5,673 bases of DNA from JAJZXY01 sp046706185 (lineage in GTDB: Archaea; Thermoplasmatota; Thermoplasmata; Sysuiplasmatales; Sysuiplasmataceae), in assembly GCA_046706185.1 (NCBI GenBank), contig JBJKPR010000031.1, positions 1-5,673 of the forward strand, given 5' to 3'. The notes beneath the pieces are model-generated. The model saw only the letters and a list, made by a program, of their open reading frames with translations. It ran no database searches and was not told the DNA's origin. Made by a program: the position numbers and the translations under genes. Shown here piece by piece: positions 1 to 5,560 of the stretch. The first letter of the stretch is position 1, and each line of letters starts with the position of its first letter.

Positions 1-51
1 AGTTTCCCTGACATTTGCCTCACCAAGCGTCCAGCAGTAGGGGTGATCTGA
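1..51 (+). CDS. 3' end of an upstream gene (partial, unidentified)
   Basis: Frame 1 is open from the window edge and ends in TGA at 49-51, encoding ...SFPDICLTKRPAVGVI. The last base of this stop is the A of the ATG that starts the transporter gene (TGATG overlap), an arrangement typical of translationally coupled genes in one operon. Sixteen codons are too few to name a product. A competing reading is frame 2, which stops at TAG 38-40. The choice of frame 1 rests only on the overlap geometry. Confidence 0.35.
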   Translation, partial: SFPDICLTKRPAVGVI

Positions 52-1307
52 TGCTTGGTGGAAGGAGGGAGGTCAGCCAGGGCAGGAAGGCACTGCTCTT
101 CACATCCATGGGTCACTTCACAAACGACGGTGCCGTATTCCTTGTCCCGCTCATAATTGACCTTATCGCTGTTGCGGGTCATGCAGGACCATTGCTGATA
201 ACGGCTGCCCTCACCATGTTCTACGTGTCAACAGCAATCAGCGCAAATCTGCTAAGTCCGATGATTGACAGGAGAAACTGGCATGCAAAGGGAATGGCAT
301 TGGGGCTGTTCTCATTGTCTGGCGGCCTTCTCCTCTTTTCAATCGCAGTACAGGGATATCTTGTCCCCTTGTTCCTTCTGGTCTCGGCAGTTGTCACCGG
401 CTTTGGTGCCTCATTCTACCATCCAACTGGAAGTTCAATACTTCAATCCCGTTACAAGGGACCAAGGCTTGGATGGTATCTGGGAATAAACGGATCAGCG
501 GGAAGCGTGGGAAGAGCTCTCTATCCTGCCCTCCTTCTTCTTGTGGCTGTGCTGCTTTCATCAGATTCATACAGCGTGGTCTTCTTTGGCGCCCTTGGCA
601 TTGTACTCTCATTCCTCATACTCACTGGACTGAGAGGCTATGACAGCGATGCTGGCGAACGAAGGGAAACGCCTAAAACGATAGAGGGAGCGAGCGAGAG
701 CGGAGACAAGAAGCGTTCTGTGGCCAGCTCGGCAATTGCCGTCCTTGCGGCGATTTCGCTCATGAGATCGCTTGCATTCTCAGGCATAATCGCCTGGATA
801 CCGGAATACCTGTCCTTCGAACGCGGCGTAGGGGGCAGTGTGAGCCTGGGCACTACTCTTACACTGATGTTCGCAGGCGGCATTGTGGGACAGCTGTTCT
901 TCGGCAAGCTGGTGGAGAGATACGACAAGCGCTTTACGCTCATGCTGAGCACAGTTTCCTCGGCGCTGACGATGCTCCTTTACATCAACACATCCGGGAT
1001 AATCTCAATCTCGATGCTCGTGATGTTCGGTTTCTTCAATTTCACCATTTTCCCCATATTCATGTCAATGATTTCAGACTACATTCCAAAAGGATCAACA
1101 ACAGCCAGCAACGCTCTCGTGTGGAACCTGGGTGGAACTGGCGGCCAGACAATAGGGCCGCTCGCGGCCGGGATTTTGATTGGCGGCACCTATTCCAACA
1201 TTCCGTTGATTTTCGAGATTCTGCTCACATTCGCAGTCATCAGCGCAATTATCGCGCTGACGCTTCCCAAACCGGGGAGAGTCAGCAAGGTATCCCTCTT
1301 TGGCTGA
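51..1307 (+). CDS. MFS transporter, fosmidomycin-resistance (Fsr)-like
   Basis: This encodes a 418-residue integral membrane protein with about 12 hydrophobic segments, the usual size for the major facilitator superfamily. The first helix carries GHFTND (residues 21-26), and the fourth/fifth helix region has GFGASFYHPTGSS (about 117-129). The H-P-x-G after a glycine-rich helix and the following NGSAGSVGRALYP stretch recall the Fsr branch of MFS exporters. A charged cytoplasmic loop (about 195-225) separates the two six-helix halves. ATG 51 is preferred over TTG 15 because GGTGAT (42-47) lies just upstream and the upstream stop overlaps it as TGATG. ATG 109 has no ribosome site and would cut into the first helix. 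It is probably an exporter driven by the proton gradient. Substrate cannot be read from sequence, and drug efflux is only one option in this branch. The gene converges on the large minus-strand ATPase gene. Confidence 0.9.
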   Translation: MLGGRREVSQGRKALLFTSMGHFTNDGAVFLVPLIIDLIAVAGHAGPLLITAALTMFYVSTAISANLLSPMIDRRNWHAKGMALGLFSLSGGLLLFSIAVQGYLVPLFLLVSAVVTGFGASFYHPTGSSILQSRYKGPRLGWYLGINGSAGSVGRALYPALLLLVAVLLSSDSYSVVFFGALGIVLSFLILTGLRGYDSDAGERRETPKTIEGASESGDKKRSVASSAIAVLAAISLMRSLAFSGIIAWIPEYLSFERGVGGSVSLGTTLTLMFAGGIVGQLFFGKLVERYDKRFTLMLSTVSSALTMLLYINTSGIISISMLVMFGFFNFTIFPIFMSMISDYIPKGSTTASNALVWNLGGTGGQTIGPLAAGILIGGTYSNIPLIFEILLTFAVISAIIALTLPKPGRVSKVSLFG

Positions 1308-1365
1308 TTCTTCTGCCGCAAGGGAAAAGAAGGCACAGGACAATATCAGCAGGCAGAACCTCCGC

Positions 1366-3891
1366 CTACGAAATCAGGGGAGTCGTCTTGGTCAGCCTTA
1401 CCATATCCTCAATTCCTTTCACCTCAGCCCACTGTCCAGCTTCAAAGGACATCAACCGTGATCCATTGAGCAGGAGGAAGACTGACTCCGTGAACTCCTC
1501 CCCTCTCAGGCCCGAAACGACCGGCCCCTCCACGTTAAAAACGAAAACTGGAATGGCGCTGTTCCTGACCGCCCTCTCAACCTTCTTTCTCCTCTTTTCC
1601 AGCTGGTATTTTGTGGCCACCTCCACCTCCGCGTAGAAGGTGGTAGAGGAAATGCTTCCAGGAGTCTTGACGATCAGGTCGGGCTGCTCCCTTCCCAACC
1701 TCTGCCGGGGGATATAGGTGAGCATATGCATGGAGTCGAAGACATCCTTGAGAGCGAGGACCATGCTGCGGTGCTCGACATTGCCGGCAAGCATTCCTCC
1801 CTGAAGCCTCAGCAGCTCGTTCCTTCCTGCCTGGGACAGCTTCAAATGTGCCTTCTGGACCAGCGACATTGACCTTGCCCTCTCAACTAGCGTCGTCATT
1901 TCCGAGGCGCCATAACCCATGAGAGTAAGCGCTCCGGTTTCCTCGATACCGCTCATAGACTGCTTTCCCTGTGTTTCAGCCATCCTGACTATCTGCAGTG
2001 TGTCGAAGAGCTGCCCTTCGAGTGAAGAGAGCGGTGAAGGGTTGGCGTCGTCGACGGTGTTGTAGTTCTCCATAACGGCGTGAGAGTAGCCGACTGTATC
2101 GAAGAAGACCGGCCCGGGTGGATCAACGGCAAGTTCGCCGATGCTGTCCCCGCTCTTTATTATCGCGTTCAGTTTGTCCATGCCAGTAATCTCATCCGGC
2201 GTTACAGCTCCTGTGAATTCACTGGTGAGCTTCGCATCCATTCCATCCATCTGGAGCACGAACTTGTTCTCAAAATTCGAGCTCATCGTAGCGAGCATTG
2301 TCCTGCTGAACCTTGAAGGGCTCTGGGTGGCGAAAATCACATTGACACCAAACTTCCTTCCCTGTGATGCAATCTGCTCTATGATCTCGGCGGGAAAGAA
2401 CTCTGCCTCGTCGATTATTATAGTCGCGCCAGTCCCCGCGGACGAGGCAAGAATCCAGTATGTTGATATCAGCATCGAGCCTATCAGCGATGATATCTGG
2501 GGACTGATGTTGTTCATGTCGAGGTTGGCGATTATTGATATTCCGTCCCTGATGCAAGCGGCAATGTCAAGGTTCCCCTCCCTTCTGCACAACAGAGACC
2601 TGGAATAGTCGTTGCCGATGATGCGCCCTATCTTGTCCATGGTGGACATCCACCATTCGTCTTTTGCCTTTGGGACAATGGAAAGCAGGAAATTCTTCAC
2701 ATTCTCATCCTGGGTCAGGTCTGCAAGCTCCTTTGAGGCAAAAGGATTGTTTATCAGAGCCATCACATCGACGAAGTTTGATCCAGGCAGTGGGGCGACT
2801 GCATTGATCATGCCGTTGAAAAGGTATGCCAGTCTGGGTCCCCAGTATTCACTCCCAAAGGAAACCTTCACTCCGTGGCCCACAGATTCAACCAGCAGTG
2901 ATGAAAACACCTGCGACCGACCACTATTCCTGAAGACCTCAAAAGGGTTGATGCCGAGCGGAGAGATGATCGGATCCAGCAGGAGGAGCCTGCCGCTTTC
3001 GACTTCGCTGTCATTCATCCCCATAATGCAGCTGGCAAGAGCACCGTGAGGGTCTATGACGCAGACCGGTCTTCCATCTCTGATGAGTGCTTTGGCAAGC
3101 CAGAGAAGCAATGACGATTTTCCTGAGCCCGTTCCGCCGAAAAGAAGCATGTTGCTTCTGAGGAACGTCCTGTCGACGTTCAGTTGATGCTCCCCCGATG
3201 CGGTTCTGACCCGCACGCCCTTCAGGCTGATGCGCCCTTCTGACCGCGGAAAGCTTCGCCTTGTCCTGCAGGTCTCATTCACTGGGGGAAGCATGGAATC
3301 GACAGTGGACACTGGAAGCACCGAAAAACGGGAACGGACCTTCCATGCCTTTCTTGATTTCCATGTTCTCCTGTGTGTGCATGCTGGGAATATCTCCCGA
3401 AGCCTTCCCTTGTCCCCTGCAAACAGCAGATTGACTGCAATTAAAGCTTTGCCGTATGCTTCATTTGTCGGCCGAGCTCGAGAGAATCGTCGCACGTGGA
3501 CAATCACACGCAGCTTCTCATCCGGGCGAAGAGCGCGCATTGAAGAGAGTATAGCGTGAGGAAGATCGAGCATTGCAGAATCGCCTGCATGCTTGAGCTC
3601 GAGACCAAGCGAGTAGCCGGAGGACCTAAGAACATCTATCCTTGAAACCTTGCACCGAGGATCCGTCCCGGCAAACACAGACTGAAGGAGCCCTTGAATT
3701 TCCTCGTAGCTCGTAACAGAGACCTGCAGAGGCAGGAGTCCCTCCTTCTGCATTATAAGCATGAAATCATGCTTCCCGTTTACCATCCTTCCGACCAAAT
3801 CTGAAAGTCGGAAGTCTATCTTATCAGGAAGCTCGATTGTGTAAAAGTTGCGCCTTCTATGCAAGGAAGGCACCCCCAACGACTTCGTCAT
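1366..3891 (-). CDS. HerA/VirD4-TraG-type ATPase with C-terminal winged-helix and nuclease-like segments
   Basis: This encodes an 841-residue protein with no obvious membrane segment. Residues 1-135 resemble the alpha/beta N-terminal region of archaeal conjugation-type ATPases. Residues 160-220 form a basic, Arg/Lys-rich linker. The motor domain (about 221-600) has Walker A GGTGSGKS at 252-259, VIDPHG at 278-283, Walker B TIIIDEAEFF ending at 499, and a downstream RKFGVNVIFATQSP motif (512-525). All are hallmarks of the FtsK/HerA/TraG superfamily, hexameric pumps that move double-stranded DNA. Residues 650-720 look like a winged helix (KAHLKLSQAGRNELL). The final part contains QPDLIV (736-741) and YAEVEVATK (753-761), matching a PD-(D/E)XK nuclease fold with D738, E755 or E757, and K761. 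The ATG at 3891 has only a weak ribosome site. Upstream lie a possible leader ORF and a TATA box. Without relaxase or pilus genes, a role in conjugation is unproven. DNA repair, defence or a domesticated element protein are alternatives. Confidence 0.9.
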   Translation of the reverse strand: MTKSLGVPSLHRRRNFYTIELPDKIDFRLSDLVGRMVNGKHDFMLIMQKEGLLPLQVSVTSYEEIQGLLQSVFAGTDPRCKVSRIDVLRSSGYSLGLELKHAGDSAMLDLPHAILSSMRALRPDEKLRVIVHVRRFSRARPTNEAYGKALIAVNLLFAGDKGRLREIFPACTHRRTWKSRKAWKVRSRFSVLPVSTVDSMLPPVNETCRTRRSFPRSEGRISLKGVRVRTASGEHQLNVDRTFLRSNMLLFGGTGSGKSSLLLWLAKALIRDGRPVCVIDPHGALASCIMGMNDSEVESGRLLLLDPIISPLGINPFEVFRNSGRSQVFSSLLVESVGHGVKVSFGSEYWGPRLAYLFNGMINAVAPLPGSNFVDVMALINNPFASKELADLTQDENVKNFLLSIVPKAKDEWWMSTMDKIGRIIGNDYSRSLLCRREGNLDIAACIRDGISIIANLDMNNISPQISSLIGSMLISTYWILASSAGTGATIIIDEAEFFPAEIIEQIASQGRKFGVNVIFATQSPSRFSRTMLATMSSNFENKFVLQMDGMDAKLTSEFTGAVTPDEITGMDKLNAIIKSGDSIGELAVDPPGPVFFDTVGYSHAVMENYNTVDDANPSPLSSLEGQLFDTLQIVRMAETQGKQSMSGIEETGALTLMGYGASEMTTLVERARSMSLVQKAHLKLSQAGRNELLRLQGGMLAGNVEHRSMVLALKDVFDSMHMLTYIPRQRLGREQPDLIVKTPGSISSTTFYAEVEVATKYQLEKRRKKVERAVRNSAIPVFVFNVEGPVVSGLRGEEFTESVFLLLNGSRLMSFEAGQWAEVKGIEDMVRLTKTTPLIS

Positions 3892-4111
3892 GCAGAAACA
3901 GTTCGGGGTGATGGTTGAGAACTAGATCCTGTAAGTGCCTGGGAGAAAATCTGCAACCTGATTTCAGGCGCACGTGCACTGAGCGACATATCAGGAATTT
4001 CGAGCTGGCGTAATCCTGCCACCATCCTCCCACCAACAGGTCGATGGCCCCATAACCAGGCACTTCCTTGTCACAGCCCTTTCCACTTCTGCCGATAAGC
4101 CGAATATACAT
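3857..4111 (-). CDS. possible 84-residue leader ORF, unknown function
   Basis: This ORF starts at ATG 4111 and overlaps the start of the large ATPase gene by 35 bases in another frame. Its main support is position: a TTTATAG box centred near 4138 lies about 27 bases upstream, the archaeal TATA-to-start distance expected if transcription begins at the ATG and the message is leaderless. Codon choice (CTG, GTG, GAC, AAG) is compatible with neighbouring genes. The product has a WW pair and no family I recognise, signal peptide or membrane segment. It could be a real small gene translationally coupled to the ATPase. It could also be a chance ORF in a 220-base untranslated leader. Confidence 0.35.
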   Translation of the reverse strand: MYIRLIGRSGKGCDKEVPGYGAIDLLVGGWWQDYASSKFLICRSVHVRLKSGCRFSPRHLQDLVLNHHPELFLHDEVVGGAFLA

Positions 4112-4134
4112 GCGGGTAAGTCTTCAATTCAAAT

Positions 4135-4141
4135 CTATAAA
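4135..4141 (-). promoter_or_regulatory. archaeal TATA box (TTTATAG) for the ATPase transcript
   Basis: Read on the minus strand the sequence is GGGTTTATAGATTTG. TTTATAG is a good archaeal TATA element, and it predicts a transcript start near 4111-4112, at or next to the ATG of the short ORF. It is the only strong TATA-like element I see between 3892 and 4350 for the ATPase gene. There is no clear purine-rich BRE directly upstream. Confidence 0.55.
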
Positions 4142-4147
4142 CCCTAC

Positions 4148-4161
4148 TGTTACATGTAACA
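4148..4161. promoter_or_regulatory. 14-bp perfect palindrome, likely operator
   Basis: TGTTACATGTAACA is perfectly self-complementary over 14 bp. It ends six bases upstream (minus-strand sense) of the TTTATAG box, where a dimeric regulator could contact or block the TBP/TFB complex. A second small palindrome, GTTAAC (4163-4168), follows it, so on the minus strand TTGTTA occurs twice, 8 bases apart. No regulator gene is visible in the window. Confidence 0.5.
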
Positions 4162-4348
4162 AGTTAACAACCTGATCGCCGATTCAGAAGGCATCGGAAA
4201 TAGCCCGAGCGACATGAGAAAACTGCAGGTTGCAGGGCATCCTTTAGTCGGATTGGTGGGCGCTCTTGAATGAGATGCTGTTGTGCAGACGATTGGCTTA
4301 CGCTACCGTGACAGACCGCATGGACAGACATGATCGCGATGCAGAATA
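4162..4348. other. stretch without a convincing gene
   Basis: This lies between the zinc-ribbon ORF and the operator palindrome. On the minus strand a 62-codon ORF starts at an ATGA overlap with the zinc-ribbon stop, but its Arg codons are mainly CGN, and it has no recognisable domain. I see no RNA gene or terminator. ACTGCAGGTTG at 4222-4232 recurs at 4768-4778. Confidence 0.5.
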
Positions 4349-4525
4349 TCATGAATGCGTTGGGCGACTCTTTCCGACAATCGTTGGTTTGACCTCTTCT
4401 TCATGTATTATCTCAATGCTGCATCCACAAACATCGCAGAAGGGTTGTCCATAGAAGTCTTTCTCTATATCCCACTCATTGCAGGAACAGCTGCACCCAA
4501 TGGTGCTCTTGCAATCCTTACACAC
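4349..4525 (-). CDS. cysteine-rich zinc-ribbon-like microprotein
   Basis: This 58-residue ORF begins at GTG 4525 and ends at TGA 4349-4351. It has eight cysteines, at residues 2, 5, 11, 13, 15, 30, 33 and 35. The pairs C2-KD-C5 and C30-DV-C33 are separated by 24 residues, the spacing of a zinc ribbon with two knuckles. A CSCSC cluster lies between them, and C35 follows the second knuckle. A hydrophobic strand (SIEIIHEE) comes after the second knuckle, then a charged tail. AGAAGG at 4532-4537 lies six bases before the GTG, and CTATATTG at 4566-4573 is a plausible TATA box. The open frame extends upstream to a TAG at 4595-4597 but contains no ATG, so GTG is the best start. It could bind zinc or an iron-sulfur cluster. 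Partner and role are unknown; such small ribbons often act in transcription or as accessory subunits. It may be missed by callers because it is short and GTG-initiated. Confidence 0.55.
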   Translation of the reverse strand: MCKDCKSTIGCSCSCNEWDIEKDFYGQPFCDVCGCSIEIIHEEEVKPTIVGKSRPTHS

Positions 4526-4565
4526 GAGATGCCTTCTATCTTGTGTCTGGGTTAAACTCCTGACA

Positions 4566-4573
4566 CAATATAG
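4566..4573 (-). promoter_or_regulatory. putative TATA box for the zinc-ribbon gene
   Basis: On the minus strand this reads CTATATTG. It predicts a transcript start near 4544, giving a leader of about 19 bases that contains the AGAAGG ribosome site before GTG 4525. A second AT-rich candidate, CATATAATC, lies about 35 bases further upstream. Confidence 0.35.
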
Positions 4574-4632
4574 GTAGTATGATCCCCTTCCAAACTAATT
4601 CGATTATATGCCTTAAATGTGAAGGTACGCAC

Positions 4633-4640
4633 TTTTATAG
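4633..4640 (+). promoter_or_regulatory. plus-strand archaeal TATA box (TTTTATAG)
   Basis: TTTTATAG contains the same TTTATAG heptamer as the ATPase promoter and predicts a transcript starting near 4663. The first supported plus-strand gene begins 414 bases beyond that start. Either the leader is very long or the transcript is a separate unidentified RNA. Confidence 0.45.
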
Positions 4641-4669
4641 GGAGCAGCCTAGTGCAAAAATATCACGGC

Positions 4670-4680
4670 ATTACCGTAAT
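4670..4680. promoter_or_regulatory. 11-bp inverted repeat at the predicted transcript start
   Basis: ATTACCGTAAT has perfect five-base arms about one central base and lies just after the start predicted from the TTTTATAG box. That is a position where bound protein would repress. Its core TTAC-C-GTAA resembles TTAC-AT-GTAA in the palindrome at 4148-4161, though the spacing differs by one base. Confidence 0.35.
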
Positions 4681-5064
4681 ACTGCAGACTCTGCCAGAAT
4701 AGTCAGATGTCATGAATTGACACCAGAGGGCCGCAACCACAGCGATGGGGCCCGACGTGAATGCAACACTGCAGGTTGAGGGCCGATGTATAGGAAAGTC
4801 GCAAATTGAAGAAGAGCCCCAGCAACAGGGTGTGATTTGACAATGACAAGAGGATGAACAACCCATGCATCGAACGATCGGTTCATTCGTTCTTCCAAAC
4901 AAACCGTGCTTTGAGCCTGAGGTTGGAATAGAGAGAATAGCCATAATGCCAATGGGTCCGAATGAGCTGTGCTCTACCGCCTGCTTTCCATGCAGTTTCT
5001 TCAGCAGCAATGCCTGTGGAAGGATGACCAAACATCGATATGCCGAAGAGTGGGTACACCGGAG

Positions 5065-5072
5065 GGAGGTGA
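5065..5072 (+). promoter_or_regulatory. strong ribosome binding site GGAGGTGA
   Basis: GGAGGTGA is the complement expected for the archaeal 16S rRNA 3' end and lies four bases before ATG 5077. It fixes the start of the 97-residue protein and argues against the longer in-frame reading from ATG 4969, which has no such site. Confidence 0.85.
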
Positions 5073-5076
5073 CAAT

Positions 5077-5370
5077 ATGGGTGACAGGCAGTTCATACTC
5101 AAGGCCACAGTCAACAGTGACAGCCCTTCAGCAGTCAAACCCGTGATTGAGCAATTCATCGGCACAACGGGCATCGTGTCTGAGACAGACTCAGGGTTTG
5201 CAGTAAAGGCGGTTCTCGAAGGGAGGAGCGCAAGAGAACTGAACAGAATGCTTCTGTCAGAAATGCGAAGAGTCGAGAAGAAGACAAGATTACGGGCAGA
5301 ATGGACCTCAGACAAGATAACCGAAAGTTTCTTCGACTATGTTCCAAAGGGCAAGCACAGAATAGAATGA
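5077..5370 (+). CDS. 97-residue conserved-type small protein, possibly Pcc1-like
   Basis: This begins MGDRQFILKATVN and ends FFDYVPKGKHRIE. Predicted order is strand (6-13), helix (17-28), strand (32-36), strand (40-47), helix (50-65), then a short strand and a polar tail. A strand-helix-strand-strand-helix plan of this length resembles Pcc1, the dimerising subunit of the KEOPS complex, which makes the tRNA t6A modification. The helix ARELNRMLLSEMRRVEKKT occupies the place of the Pcc1 C-terminal helix. That resemblance is structural inference, not a sequence match I can verify. The C-terminal TESFFDYVPKG motif seems lineage-typical. The start is set by GGAGGTGA four bases upstream. There is no signal peptide or membrane segment, so the protein is likely cytosolic. 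It could equally be an unrelated conserved hypothetical of Thermoplasmata. Confidence 0.88.
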   Translation: MGDRQFILKATVNSDSPSAVKPVIEQFIGTTGIVSETDSGFAVKAVLEGRSARELNRMLLSEMRRVEKKTRLRAEWTSDKITESFFDYVPKGKHRIE

Positions 5371-5560
5371 ATGGGCGGAAACTTTCTCATGAGCAGTTTG
5401 GCCGAAATTGCTGGAGGGGGCATAAATTTCATGTCTTCAATTCCTGCGATATTAATACTGCCACCATCACATGTGAGGCTACATGGTAATCAGACTTTTG
5501 GACCAATTGTTTCACTCAACCAATCGTGGTACAATAGGCTCTTAAGGAGAAGGTTTAACC
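5371..5560. other. intergenic region before the citrate synthase gene
   Basis: There is no supported gene. It holds several AT-rich candidates for a promoter: CATAAAT at 5421-5427, the palindrome TATTAATA at 5450-5457 and TACAATAG at 5530-5537. The first two would give leaders of roughly 80-110 bases, consistent with the ribosome site before the citrate synthase start. I cannot choose among them from sequence alone. No clear oligo-T terminator follows the 97-residue gene. Confidence 0.4.

Larger units (their letters stand above)
4526..5076. other. 550-bp gap with promoter signals and no convincing gene
   Basis: I see no supported protein gene here. The plus-strand half from about 4633 carries a TATA box, a palindrome and several small hairpins, for example GAACGA...TCGTTC at 4872-4892. 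Short ORFs exist: 31 codons from 4745 (+), one from 4865 (+) running into the next gene, and minus-strand ORFs from 4952 and 5031. None has a ribosome site together with family-like sequence. No tRNA is apparent. An unrecognised noncoding RNA or a long 5' leader of the next gene is possible. Confidence 0.5.

Noticed and set aside
15..50. TTG start at 15 for the MFS transporter
   Set aside because: The 12 extra residues are polar and unlike a transporter N-terminus, while ATG 51 has GGTGAT upstream and the TGATG overlap with the preceding frame.
4164..4352. 62-codon minus-strand ORF overlapping the zinc-ribbon stop by ATGA
   Set aside because: The overlap is suggestive, but Arg codons are mainly CGN, unlike neighbours, there is no family resemblance, and it ends in the GTTAAC palindrome by the operator.
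4355..4555. 66-codon plus-strand ORF
   Set aside because: It lies antisense to the cysteine-rich ORF, has no ribosome site, and its residues look like the complement of a coding frame.
4745..4840. 31-codon plus-strand ORF (MGPDVNATLQVEG...)
   Set aside because: The sequence looks mildly protein-like, but the nearest purine-rich run (GAGGG) is about 14 bases from the ATG, and the length is within chance expectation.
4663..5031. 122-codon minus-strand ORF
   Set aside because: Its composition (runs of S, C and P with no consistent hydrophobic pattern) and lack of a ribosome site suggest chance.
4112..5076. tRNA, CRISPR array or attachment site in the large gap
   Set aside because: I looked for a T-loop GGTTC motif with cloverleaf arms, regularly spaced repeats and tRNA-end duplications and found none that fit.
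4865..5146. 93-codon plus-strand ORF with several cysteines
   Set aside because: It overlaps the well-supported 97-residue gene by 70 bases in another frame and passes through that gene's ribosome site; no domain is recognisable, though a gene remnant before 5060 cannot be excluded.
5508..5535. Bacterial sigma-70-like promoter TTGTTT-17-TACAAT before citrate synthase
   Set aside because: Other signals in the window are archaeal, and such loose hexamers occur often by chance; TACAATAG is better treated as a weak TATA-like candidate.
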